This document shows, one piece after another, positions 1 through 7,201 of a stretch of 12,270 nucleotides of DNA. The notes under the pieces were generated by a model that ran no database searches, had not been told where the DNA came from, and worked only from the letters and a program-made list of their open reading frames with translations. The DNA comes from JBCCMB01 sp039026555 (GTDB taxonomy: Bacteria > Pseudomonadota > Alphaproteobacteria > Caulobacterales > Hyphomonadaceae): contig JBCCMB010000081.1 of the NCBI GenBank assembly GCA_039026555.1, forward strand, positions 1 to 12,270, read 5' to 3'. Positions within the stretch are counted from its first letter, which is position 1, and each line of letters begins with the position of its first letter. The position numbers and the translations under genes were made by a program.

Positions 1-580
1 AGCGATCGCCCGCGCGGCGGAGAAGGGGTTTTTAATGGTCGACGCCCCCGTCTCCGGCGGCGTTGCAGCCGCCAGTGCGGGAACGCTGACCTTCATGGTC
101 GGCGGCGAAGCAGACGCGTTCGACCGCGCTAAACCCATCTTGGAGGGCATGGGAAAAAACATCGTCCATGCGGGCGTCGCCGGAAACGGCCAGGCGGCGA
201 AAACCGCCAATAACATGCTGCTGGCCATCACCATGATCGGCACTTGCGAGGCGTTCAATCTCGCGGAGAAATTGGGGCTCGATGCGCAGACATTTTACGA
301 TATCGCCTCGACGGCGTCTGGGCAAAGCTGGTCAATGACCTCCTATTGTCCCGCGCCGGGGCCTGTGCCGACCGCGCCGTCGAACCGAGATTATGCCCCG
401 GGGTTTGCGGTCGCGCTGATGCTCAAAGATCTCGGGCTGGCGATGGACGCCGCTGCGTCTGTGAGGGCTGATACGCCGATCGGATCGAACGCCGCCGCGA
501 TTTACGACGCTCTGGCGAAGGATGGCCACGCCGACATGGATTTTTCCGTCGTCATGCGCCGGATTCAGGGCGCCATTTAA
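1..580 (+). CDS. mmsB: 3-hydroxyisobutyrate dehydrogenase, C-terminal part (5' end outside window)
   Basis: NAD-dependent oxidation of 3-hydroxyisobutyrate to methylmalonate semialdehyde in valine catabolism, a cytosolic enzyme of the beta-hydroxyacid dehydrogenase family. The reading frame is open from base 2 and gives about 192 codons, so roughly the first third (the Rossmann NAD-binding domain) lies upstream. What is visible starts with the substrate-binding signature (DAPVSGGVAAASAGTLTFMV), followed by the helical C-terminal domain with the conserved GQAAKTANNM segment; its lysine is the family's catalytic lysine. Near the end, DYAPGFAVALMLKDLGLA matches the family's second substrate/dimer motif. 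The ATG at 35 is internal, because in-frame coding with family similarity continues upstream of it. The gene ends with TAA at 578-580 and converges on the DUF917 gene with a 14-bp gap. A paralogue such as tartronate semialdehyde reductase is possible, but the motif spelling favours HIBADH. Confidence 0.9.
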   Translation, partial: AIARAAEKGFLMVDAPVSGGVAAASAGTLTFMVGGEADAFDRAKPILEGMGKNIVHAGVAGNGQAAKTANNMLLAITMIGTCEAFNLAEKLGLDAQTFYDIASTASGQSWSMTSYCPAPGPVPTAPSNRDYAPGFAVALMLKDLGLAMDAAASVRADTPIGSNAAAIYDALAKDGHADMDFSVVMRRIQGAI

Positions 581-594
581 AACGGCGACGAACC

Positions 595-1686
595 CTAAAG
601 CTCTTCGATTGGAACGTAATCGAATTCAAAACCGAAATTGCGTGGGGAGACGACTTCCAGCGCGCGCGGCGTGCGCATCAATTCCGGCGCGCCGATTGCG
701 ATGACGGTCACACGCTGACCATAGCGCAGCGTCTCGGCGGTGATGGGTTGGCCCGTTTCATTGTCCAGTACGCAGATAAGATCGGGTGTCGTCGCCACCG
801 GCTGACCGTCTTGAAGCGCAAGCAGATATTCATTTTTGATACGGATTTCCATGGGCGTTTCGTCCGCATCGAACGAGGCGAGGCGCAAATCTCCATAATC
901 ATATCCGCCTTGTACACGACGCGCGATGTCCACGACTTTTCCTTCGAAAATTTTGCGCACCTCGCCATAATGGGTCGGCGCGAGCAGCTCCGTCAGGTCT
1001 GCGATGAAGGCGGGCAATTGGCTCGCGTGTTTCCGTAAAAGACGACCGATCTCAAGACATAACGAAATCGTGCCCGGGATTGAGACGCGCCGGGCGGTGT
1101 CGCCGTCCATGGTGTGTTCAGCGCTAATGCATTGTCCGCCGCCGGCTGTCATCAGAAAGCCGCGAATGAGGCGTTCGGCCGTCTCGGGATCTCGGGCGTG
1201 TTCCAATATCATCCGGTCGCCAAGCTCCGCCGCCAACGCAAGCGGCGTGGCGGAGACGCCGTAGATGGAAAAGGATTCCATCTGGATTTCGGGAAAGGCG
1301 CGGCCCATGCCGTCCGCATCGAGTACGGGCAGACCGCGCTCCGCCGCCGCGCAAAAGGGAATGAGCGCATTCATTCCACCGGCCTCGAACGCGATAATGG
1401 CGTCGGTTTTTCGGCCGAGAAACGCCTCCAGAGCATCCAGCGCCCAGCCGGCCTCATGTCCGTTTGAGGGCTTCTCCAGCATAATGGTGGGGGATCCCGC
1501 GGACCCCAAAGCGACGACCAGCGCATCATCTGCAAGCGCATCTAAAGACAAAAGCTCCACAGGACCGTATTGGCGGAGAGCTGCTTCGGCGGTGATCTCG
1601 CCGATCAGCGTATCCCCGCCGCCGCCTGTTGCGAGGAACGCGCCGCCCAGGGCGATGTCCGCAATATCGTCAGCTGTGATCTCCAT
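595..1686 (-). CDS. DUF917 / S-methyl-thiohydantoin desulfurase-like (S-Me-THD) family protein
   Basis: 363 residues, the usual single-copy length of DUF917 proteins. The N-terminus carries the family signature ALGGAFLATGGGGD (residues 12-25). The C-terminus has the matching strand-rich domain ending in TPRALEVVSPRNFGFEFDYVP (residues about 338-358). No signal peptide or membrane segment is visible, so it is probably cytosolic. The family is poorly characterised. Its Pfam naming refers to a desulfurase acting on an S-methyl-thiohydantoin, and members are often encoded next to, or fused with, hydantoinase/oxoprolinase ATPases. Here the ATG shares one base with the TAA of the upstream HyuA-like gene (TAATG), with an AGGCGG ribosome-binding site at 1693-1698 inside the end of that gene, so translational coupling is likely. 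It is the last gene of the operon. Family membership is confident; substrate and reaction are not known from the sequence. Confidence 0.88.
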   Translation of the reverse strand: MEITADDIADIALGGAFLATGGGGDTLIGEITAEAALRQYGPVELLSLDALADDALVVALGSAGSPTIMLEKPSNGHEAGWALDALEAFLGRKTDAIIAFEAGGMNALIPFCAAAERGLPVLDADGMGRAFPEIQMESFSIYGVSATPLALAAELGDRMILEHARDPETAERLIRGFLMTAGGGQCISAEHTMDGDTARRVSIPGTISLCLEIGRLLRKHASQLPAFIADLTELLAPTHYGEVRKIFEGKVVDIARRVQGGYDYGDLRLASFDADETPMEIRIKNEYLLALQDGQPVATTPDLICVLDNETGQPITAETLRYGQRVTVIAIGAPELMRTPRALEVVSPRNFGFEFDYVPIEEL

Positions 1687-3251
1687 TACGCGCCGCCTGA
1701 ATTTGCGAAGCGCGCAATGTCGACATCGCCCACCGCTTTGGCGCGGATGACGGCGCCGGGTTCATCCATATAGCTCATAGGCGTCTCATCGATTTCGACA
1801 ATTTCGATTGTGGACGGCAGCGCGCCCGCCTCGACCGCGCGCTGGGTCGCGCTGGATTTGGCGGCTTGAAGCGCCTCGTCGCGCGGGCGTTTCGATGTGC
1901 TGTAAATGGCGTCGGCCTCGCCGCTGATTTGCGCGAAAGCGGCGCCGATGGCGTTCGCGACGCCAGCGTTTTCGGGACGAAGAATGTCGCTCACCCCTGC
2001 AAGTTCTTCCGGAACCAAGAAGCCGCCGCCGCCGACAACAACGAGCGGCAAATCCTTCGCGCTGGTTTTGATGCGATCAATGCCTGTCTCCAGCATATTG
2101 CGCATCCCTTGAAGCGCCGTTTCTTTCGTGGATGGCGGAAGCGATGCGAGTTTGGAAGGGTCGCCAAACTTTGTGCGGCCCTCCGCAATTGCGATGTCGC
2201 TCGCCGTCAGCGTGTCGCCGCCAAACACCAAGCCGCGTGTGACAAGGTCGCGCCCGACCGATTGCGGGCCTATCTCTACGCCGTCCGCCCTGATGATGGT
2301 GCCGCCGCCAAGACCGATGGCGAGGACGTCCGGCATACGGAAATTGGTCAGCACCCCGCCGATCGCAACCGCTGCGCCGGACGGTCGCGGAAAGCCGTCG
2401 ATCAGCATGCCGATATCGGATGTAGTGCCGCCGACATCGACCACCATGGCGGAGGTTTCGCCGCTCAGATAAACCGCGCCGCGCATGGAATTGGTGGGGC
2501 CGGATGAGAAGGTGAAGACGGGATAGCGCCGGGCGAACTCCGACGACATCAGCGTGCCGTCATTCTGACTCATAAAGAGCGGGCAGGTGAGGTTCAGCGC
2601 TTCAAACGCCGTCTCGAAGGCGGCGACGACATCGCCGGATAAGGCCATTAAAGCCGCGTTCAAAAGGGTTGCGTTCTCGCGTTGATAAAGCCCAATCCGT
2701 CCCAATTCGTGCGACAGCGATATATGCGCAGATGGGATCGCCGTTTTAACGCGCCGCGCGGCTTCCAATTCCGCTTCGGGATTTGAGGTTGAGAAGACAG
2801 ACGAGATCGCAATCGCTTTGGCGTCTGCCGCTTTAAAAGCCGCAATTGCGGCGTCCAAATCGCTGCTGTCGAGCGGAATGATCGGCCCGCCATCATATTC
2901 ATGGCCGCCATCGATCATCTTTGTGGATTGGATTGCTTCCGTAAAAATGTCCTCAGGCCATTTCGCCGCGATGGGGAGCGCGGCGGAGGATTGTGCGCCG
3001 ATCCGCAAAGCAGCGACCGGCGAGATATTGCGGCGTTCTACAATCGCGTTCGTAAACTGCGTCGTTCCGATCGTAATCAAGTCGATTTTGTCGGGCGAAA
3101 CCTCCGATTGCGTCAGCACTTCACGCACGGCGGAGATAACGCCGCTGGAGATATCATGCGAAGTCGTAGCCTTTGTGGCCGCTACCAGCGCCTCGTCCTT
3201 CAAGATCACGGCGTCTGTGTGTGTGCCGCCGACATCAACGCCAATTCTCAT
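1686..3251 (-). CDS. HyuA-like hydantoinase/oxoprolinase family ATPase subunit
   Basis: 521 residues, with the actin-like ATPase fold of the hydantoinase A/oxoprolinase family. ATP-dependent members activate and open five-membered lactam or imide rings (hydantoins, 5-oxoproline). Visible motifs are an N-terminal phosphate loop IGVDVGGTHTDAVI (residues 3-16), the family segment IGTTQFTNAIVERR (about 61-74), a second phosphate motif DVGGTTSD starting at D272, and an adenosine-type glycine run GGGG at 407-410 in LVVVGGGGFLVP. Classical HyuA is about 690 residues, so this is a short form lacking much of the usual C-terminal region; that short form is typical of HyuA-like proteins paired with DUF917. 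The start lies 4 bp after the permease stop, and the gene overlaps the DUF917 start by one base, so it is the middle gene of a three-gene operon. No HyuB-like partner is in the window. Substrate unknown. Confidence 0.88.
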   Translation of the reverse strand: MRIGVDVGGTHTDAVILKDEALVAATKATTSHDISSGVISAVREVLTQSEVSPDKIDLITIGTTQFTNAIVERRNISPVAALRIGAQSSAALPIAAKWPEDIFTEAIQSTKMIDGGHEYDGGPIIPLDSSDLDAAIAAFKAADAKAIAISSVFSTSNPEAELEAARRVKTAIPSAHISLSHELGRIGLYQRENATLLNAALMALSGDVVAAFETAFEALNLTCPLFMSQNDGTLMSSEFARRYPVFTFSSGPTNSMRGAVYLSGETSAMVVDVGGTTSDIGMLIDGFPRPSGAAVAIGGVLTNFRMPDVLAIGLGGGTIIRADGVEIGPQSVGRDLVTRGLVFGGDTLTASDIAIAEGRTKFGDPSKLASLPPSTKETALQGMRNMLETGIDRIKTSAKDLPLVVVGGGGFLVPEELAGVSDILRPENAGVANAIGAAFAQISGEADAIYSTSKRPRDEALQAAKSSATQRAVEAGALPSTIEIVEIDETPMSYMDEPGAVIRAKAVGDVDIARFANSGGA

Positions 3252-3255
3252 AATG

Positions 3256-4545
3256 CTAGGCCGTTTCCGATACAGACGCCGGCAAACCGCGTTTCAGTGC
3301 AAAATAGAGCAGGGCGGCGACGATCACGCCATCCAGATTGGACATGCCTGTGAGGTTGAACTGTCCGGTAAAGGTTAGCGCGGAGGTGATCGCGCCCAGC
3401 CCCCACGCGGCGAACGCCGCCCAGGAGATCGCGGGTGCGCGTTCCAACGCGGCTAACGAGTAATCGCCCTTGCTGACGAGAAAGAAGTCCACGACATAAA
3501 CGCCCAAAACAGAAGAAAAAATGACGCTTTGCCATATCAGAAAATCCATAAACAGCTCGCTGATATTCAGCGCCGCGAGACAGGTGCCGATCACGCCGGC
3601 CGCGATGACGAACCAGTACTCGGGCACACGCGGAAAAACGGATGCGAGCGACAGTCCCGATCCATAAAGATTGATGGCGTTCGTCGTGACGCTGGCGAGG
3701 ATAAGGAAAATGAACGCCAATACGCCAAGGCCGAGCGCAAGCATCAAGGCGAGCGGATCAATCTCGCCGAAGCGTAGCGCCGGTCCAGACGCCGCGACAT
3801 GGACCAAGGGCTCGATAAAGGCGAGGGCGATCAGCATGGCGATCACGACGTCCTTCGGGCCGCGCGCATAGCGCGTCAAATCCGGCACAAGCAAAACGCC
3901 CACGATAATGCCGCCCGCCAACACGGTGATCGCTTGACCAAAGCTAAGCTCGCCGGTTCCCGGAATGGCCAAAATGTCGTCCAACGACGCGCCGACAAAG
4001 GTCTTTGCGGTCATAAAGGCTAAGGTTGCGATCATCAGCGGGAAGACGAAGAGCGCCAGTTTGTCGAGCGCTTTGAAACCGAAAACAGTCGCCGCCGTCA
4101 TCAAGACGCCGCCGAAGAGAATGTAGGTCTGAGACGGTAGGCTAAGCCCCAAAGTCATTTGGCCGACGCTCTCAGCTGCTGCGCCGAAGAAATAGGCGTT
4201 CACGCCGAACCATCCGAACTGCGCCAACGCGAAGGTGAGGTTCACAACGCGCGCGCCTTCGCGGCCAAAGGAGAATTTTAGTATCATGTAAGTGGACAAG
4301 CGGCTTCTCATGCCCACCCAGCCGCTCAGTATCGCCAATCCCGTGACGAGGATCGCCGCGACAATGAAGGCCCACATACTTTGTTCATAGCCTAATGCAA
4401 CGCCGACCTCGGACCCGCTCAATAAGGCGGGAAGGGCGACGCCGATGCCGCCAAGGACAAAGCCGACCCGCACGCCGCTATAGGTTTTTTCCTGCGGAAC
4501 GGGGCGCGTTGCATAGTCTTCTGTAAGGTTTTTTAGGTCCGCCAT
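3256..4545 (-). CDS. NCS1 family permease, CodB/hydantoin-type (cytosine permease-like)
   Basis: 429 residues, strongly hydrophobic with about 12 predicted membrane helices, the normal size for the nucleobase-cation-symport-1 family (CodB cytosine permease, Mhp1 hydantoin transporter, uracil and allantoin permeases). The N-terminal cytoplasmic stretch NLTEDYATRPVPQEKTYSGV leads straight into the first helix (GFVLGGIGVALPALLSG), as in CodB-like members. The helix 3 region contains ALAQFGWFGVNAYFFG, matching the conserved substrate-site helix of the family. It probably imports a heterocyclic nitrogen compound with H+ or Na+ across the inner membrane. It is the first gene of the operon with the HyuA-like ATPase (4-bp gap) and the DUF917 protein, so the cargo is likely their substrate, a hydantoin- or pyrimidine-like ring. 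No good Shine-Dalgarno sequence precedes the ATG. The exact substrate cannot be read from the sequence. Confidence 0.87.
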   Translation of the reverse strand: MADLKNLTEDYATRPVPQEKTYSGVRVGFVLGGIGVALPALLSGSEVGVALGYEQSMWAFIVAAILVTGLAILSGWVGMRSRLSTYMILKFSFGREGARVVNLTFALAQFGWFGVNAYFFGAAAESVGQMTLGLSLPSQTYILFGGVLMTAATVFGFKALDKLALFVFPLMIATLAFMTAKTFVGASLDDILAIPGTGELSFGQAITVLAGGIIVGVLLVPDLTRYARGPKDVVIAMLIALAFIEPLVHVAASGPALRFGEIDPLALMLALGLGVLAFIFLILASVTTNAINLYGSGLSLASVFPRVPEYWFVIAAGVIGTCLAALNISELFMDFLIWQSVIFSSVLGVYVVDFFLVSKGDYSLAALERAPAISWAAFAAWGLGAITSALTFTGQFNLTGMSNLDGVIVAALLYFALKRGLPASVSETA

Positions 4546-4551
4546 TCGCGC

Positions 4552-4579
4552 ACTCTAGGTGTGCGATGCGGTTCGGCAA
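4552..4579 (-). promoter_or_regulatory. candidate promoter of the permease-HyuA-DUF917 operon
   Basis: On the minus strand, TTGCCG (4579-4574) and TAGAGT (4557-4552) are separated by 16 bp; each matches 4 of 6 bases of the sigma-70 boxes. The -10-like box ends 6 bp before the permease ATG, so transcription would start at or next to the ATG, consistent with the absence of a ribosome-binding site. A 5-bp inverted repeat (CGCAC at 4549-4553, GTGCG at 4561-4565) overlaps the -10 box. The match is weak and could be chance. Confidence 0.25.
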
Positions 4580-4659
4580 TGGCTTATCGAACACCCGTCG
4601 CGTGAATCGCCTTGCGCGATTGAGGATTGTGCGATCTGGAGAAGATTCGCTTTAGCGGC

Positions 4660-5040
4660 TTAGATCAAGTCCAGCCCGCCCAAATCATCGAGACTTGAGA
4701 AGTCAAAATTCTCCTCCGGTTCAAGCAAGGGTTCCGGCGTTCCCAAATCCAAAGGCGCACGCTGCATATCAAAGAGATCAACGATCTGAAGGGCTTCCTC
4801 AATCTCATCGGTCGTCGGCGGCGCAGCGTCAATTTGAGAGAAGTCGAACGCTGCTTCGGCCGCCATGAAGGCTTGCGGCGCCGCCGGCGCCTCGTTGGAG
4901 ATCGATAGCGATAGCGTCTCTTCGACAATGAGCGCGCCGGTCGCTCGAGCTTGATTGGAGCACCGCTCCCAACGCGCTCGCCAAGCCTCAAACGATGAAT
5001 TATGAAAAGGTATGACTCTCATTATGAGTGAGGGACCCAC
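4660..5040 (-). CDS. small acidic hypothetical protein with two FDFS motifs
   Basis: 126 residues from a GTG at 5040, or 120 from an ATG at 5022; neither has a clear ribosome-binding site, and I recognise no family. The N-terminal 45 residues are basic and aromatic (FEAWRARWERC), followed by a flexible Ala/Pro-rich stretch. The C-terminal half is strongly acidic and low-complexity. Two similar short motifs stand out: FDFSQID at 65-71 and FDFSSLD at 112-118, the second followed by a terminal DLGGLDLI. There is no signal peptide or membrane helix. Repeated aromatic-acidic motifs in a disordered tail suggest protein docking, but that is inference. It lies between the permease operon (same strand, 114-bp gap, so a separate or shared transcript is possible) and the divergent Lrp/AsnC gene. 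The opposite strand and other frames offer no better product here. Confidence 0.6.
   Translation of the reverse strand: MGPSLIMRVIPFHNSSFEAWRARWERCSNQARATGALIVEETLSLSISNEAPAAPQAFMAAEAAFDFSQIDAAPPTTDEIEEALQIVDLFDMQRAPLDLGTPEPLLEPEENFDFSSLDDLGGLDLI
5018..5028. repeat. 11-bp palindrome overlapping the start of the small acidic gene
   Basis: CTCATTATGAG is a palindrome with a single-base centre that covers the alternative ATG of the small acidic gene on the minus strand. It lies in the divergent region between that gene and the Lrp/AsnC gene, so it could be a regulator site, but a palindrome this short occurs by chance at this scale. Confidence 0.2.
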
Positions 5041-5087
5041 GGGTCTCAGGTCAGAGTCTCAAAGATGATCGCGACCTATGAAACAGT

Positions 5088-5102
5088 GATATCGTTGATA
5101 TC
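5088..5102. promoter_or_regulatory. candidate operator GATATC-GTT-GATATC (Lrp/AsnC autoregulation?)
   Basis: Two copies of the self-palindromic hexamer GATATC are separated by 3 bp, giving a 15-bp element that is both a direct and an inverted repeat. It overlaps the -35 box of the Lrp/AsnC promoter and sits in the divergent region, a typical place for an autoregulatory Lrp-family site. The repeat is seen directly; binding by the adjacent regulator is inferred. Confidence 0.45.
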
Positions 5103-5130
5103 TTCGTAGCATAGTGTAAAATTCCCCCCA
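5095..5130 (+). promoter_or_regulatory. sigma-70-type promoter giving a leaderless lrp/asnC-family mRNA
   Basis: TTGATA (5095-5100) and TAAAAT (5117-5122) each match 5 of 6 consensus bases, with a 16-bp spacer. Seven bases (TCCCCCC) separate the -10 box from the ATG at 5130, which places the likely transcription start at the A of the start codon. There is no purine-rich ribosome-binding site before the ATG, which fits leaderless translation, common in alphaproteobacteria. Confidence 0.55.
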
Positions 5131-5609
5131 TGGCGAAGAGGGTGGAACTTGATGATATAGATCGGCGTATTCTTGGGATAATCCAGGAAGACGCCACGCG
5201 ATCCATCCAAGACATTGCGGACAGTGTGGGACTGTCCAGCAATCCGTGCTGGCGCCGGATCCGGCGGATGGAGGAGGCGGGCGTCATCAAGAAGCGCGTC
5301 GCTCTCGTCGACAGCAAAGCGCTAGGGCTGACGGCGACGGTCTTTGTCGCCGTGCGCACCAACCGGCACGACAAGGCCTGGCTCGCGGATTTCGCCAAAG
5401 GCGTGCGAAGCTTGCCGGAGATTGTCGAATGCCACCGTATGAGCGGCGATGTCGACTATCTTTTAAAAGTCGTTGTGCGCGACATCTCGCACTATGACGC
5501 CGTTTATCAGCGCCTCATCGCAGCTGTCCCCGGTCTTGGCGACGTCAGCTCCGCTTTTTCGATGGAGCCGCTCAAGCACAGCACCGCTATTGATTTGAGC
5601 ACGATCTAA
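5130..5609 (+). CDS. Lrp/AsnC family transcriptional regulator
   Basis: 159 residues, standard for the family. The N-terminal helix-turn-helix domain (about residues 5-65) shows the diagnostic pattern LDDIDRRILGIIQEDATRS, then IADSVGLSSNPCWRRIRRME and a wing with GVIKKRVALVD. The C-terminal RAM ligand-sensing domain (about 70-150) contains the conserved MSGDVDYLLKVVVRD segment that forms the effector-binding interface. Family members bind DNA as dimers to octamers and respond to amino acids or related small molecules. The start at 5130 is supported by the promoter immediately upstream and by family length. It is transcribed divergently from the small acidic gene, beyond which lies the permease-HyuA-DUF917 operon, so it may regulate these and itself; that is position-based inference. 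The effector cannot be deduced. Confidence 0.93.
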   Translation: MAKRVELDDIDRRILGIIQEDATRSIQDIADSVGLSSNPCWRRIRRMEEAGVIKKRVALVDSKALGLTATVFVAVRTNRHDKAWLADFAKGVRSLPEIVECHRMSGDVDYLLKVVVRDISHYDAVYQRLIAAVPGLGDVSSAFSMEPLKHSTAIDLSTI

Positions 5610-5700
5610 ACTCGGCGGCGATCCGCGCGTTCCGACTTGACGATTTGACGGCGTCTCATACACCCAACGGGCGAGGCGTATGCAATTGGCGCGTCGGTAC

Positions 5701-5705
5701 GGAGG
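5701..5705 (+). promoter_or_regulatory. ribosome-binding site of mgtE
   Basis: GGAGG lies 8 bp before the ATG at 5714, which supports that start. The 104-bp gap after the Lrp/AsnC gene has TTGACG at 5637-5642 but no convincing -10 box, and I see no recognisable magnesium riboswitch or leader structure. Confidence 0.7.
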
Positions 5706-5713
5706 GGTCGTGA

Positions 5714-7120
5714 ATGGTGGATCCGAAAGACCCAGGCGGAACGCATACAGCGGAATCGAGCGGCTCCGACGCAAATTTGCATGAGGCGATCACACCCGGG
5801 GTGATCGCGCGTTTTGTCGGCGTAATCGGCGATGGCGATCGGCATTGGCTGCGCCGAGAGATGGCGGCGATGCACCCGGCCGACGCGGCGGACGTTCTGG
5901 AGCAATTGCCGCGCGAGGCGTTTCATCGCGCTGTGCGCATGTTGGGCGCCGATCTTCCGCCTGAAGCGTTGGCGGAATTGTCCGAGGATGTCTTAGGCGA
6001 TGCGCTGGATGATCTGTCCGATGCGGACATCGCTGCGGCGTTAGAAGCGCTCGACTCCGATGATGGCGGAACGCTGCTTCAAGACATGGAGGAGGCGCGT
6101 CGCGATCGCATTCTCGCCCAGGTCAACGCTGGCGATCGGGCGGCGCTGGAGACGTCGCTCTCGTTTGATGAGGAGACGGCCGGTCGCTTAATGCAGCGCG
6201 ATTTTGTGGCCGCGCCGCATTTTTGGACCGTCGGTCAAGCCATCGATCATATGCGCGGGACCGAAGATCTGCCGGACGTGTTTTTTGAAGTCTATCTCGT
6301 CGATCCGGCTTTCCGCCTTGTGGGCGCGGTGCGTGTCTCAACGCTCTTGCAGGCCACGCGCGAGACGGCCTTGTCGGATTTGCAAGTGGAGACCGCAACG
6401 ACCGTACGCCCAGAAATGGATCAGGAAGAGGTCGCCTATCTGTTCCAGCAATACAATCTGGCGTCGGCGCCTGTGGTCGACGAGGCGGGTCGGCTTACAG
6501 GCATGATCACGGTCGACGACATGGTCGATGTTATCCAAGAGGAGAACAAAGAGGATCTGCTGGCGCTGTCCGGCGTGAACGAGGCGGGCGCCAACCAAAG
6601 TGTTTGGGATGCAGTCAGGGCCCGTGCGCCCTGGCTTGGCGTTAATCTGTTCACTGCGTTTTTGGTGTCCGGCGTGATCTCCATATTTGAAGCGACGATC
6701 CAAGAAATTGTCGCGCTGGCGATCTTGATGCCTGTCGTGGCGGCTCTGGGCGGGAACGCCGGCTCGCAGGCGCTCGCGGTCGCCGTTCGAGCCTTGGCGG
6801 AGCGCGACTTGACCAACGCCACCGCCGGACGCGCCATTCGCCGCGAAGCGCTGACCGCGAGCCTCAATGGGATAATCTTCGCTGTTGGCGTCGGCGTGAT
6901 CGCGTTTGTCTGGTTTGGCGACGCGAGATTGGCTGGCGTGATTGGCGCCGCCATGTTCGGCACCTTCCTTTGGGCGGGTCTCGTTGGCGTGCTGGCGCCT
7001 TTGGCCTTGCAGCGAATGGGCGCAGATCCCGCGGTCGCCTCCTCTGTTTTTGTGCTCACCACAGTGGACGTTGTGGGCTTCCTAGCGTTTTTAGGTTTGG
7101 CCAGTCTATTGCTGATCTAG
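5714..7120 (+). CDS. mgtE: MgtE family magnesium transporter
   Basis: 468 residues, the normal length for MgtE, a homodimeric Mg2+-selective channel of the inner membrane. Domain order is canonical: a cytosolic superhelical N domain (about 30-135, with the MHPADAADVLEQLP repeat-type motif), two CBS domains (about 140-265, including RLMQRDFVAAP and ASAPVVDEAGRLTGMITVDD), a plug helix, then five membrane helices (about 290-468). The pore signature PVVAALGGNAGSQ is present, with GNAGSQ at 347-352, and the last helix has TTVDVVGF, whose D452 corresponds to the essential Mg2+-coordinating aspartate of the family. The acidic N and CBS domains are expected to close the pore when internal Mg2+ is high. 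The start is supported by GGAGG 8 bp upstream. Downstream, a 5-bp-stem hairpin (AGGCG-CGAAA-CGCCT, 7119-7133) lacks a T-tract. Probably its own transcription unit. Confidence 0.95.
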   Translation: MVDPKDPGGTHTAESSGSDANLHEAITPGVIARFVGVIGDGDRHWLRREMAAMHPADAADVLEQLPREAFHRAVRMLGADLPPEALAELSEDVLGDALDDLSDADIAAALEALDSDDGGTLLQDMEEARRDRILAQVNAGDRAALETSLSFDEETAGRLMQRDFVAAPHFWTVGQAIDHMRGTEDLPDVFFEVYLVDPAFRLVGAVRVSTLLQATRETALSDLQVETATTVRPEMDQEEVAYLFQQYNLASAPVVDEAGRLTGMITVDDMVDVIQEENKEDLLALSGVNEAGANQSVWDAVRARAPWLGVNLFTAFLVSGVISIFEATIQEIVALAILMPVVAALGGNAGSQALAVAVRALAERDLTNATAGRAIRREALTASLNGIIFAVGVGVIAFVWFGDARLAGVIGAAMFGTFLWAGLVGVLAPLALQRMGADPAVASSVFVLTTVDVVGFLAFLGLASLLLI

Positions 7121-7201
7121 GCGCGAAACGCCTGACCGGCGTCGGATTTGCAGCGTATTCGCGTGACAAGCGAGACGTGTATCAGAACGGACCAAACGCC
7201 G

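Noticed and set aside
2..9. GCGATCGC octamer, as in cyanobacterial HIP1 repeats
   Set aside because: It is not clearly overrepresented here, and GATC-containing GC-rich octamers are expected at this base composition.
1866..2507. 213-codon plus-strand open frame inside the HyuA-like gene
   Set aside because: It is antisense to a gene with clear family motifs on the other strand; its Arg/Ala-rich product is typical of a GC-rich shadow frame.
5610..5713. Magnesium riboswitch or leader upstream of mgtE
   Set aside because: The gap is only 104 bp and shows no stable nested stems or known Mg2+-sensor motifs.
7119..7133. AGGCG-CGAAA-CGCCT hairpin after mgtE as an intrinsic terminator
   Set aside because: The stem is only 5 bp and no T-tract follows it.
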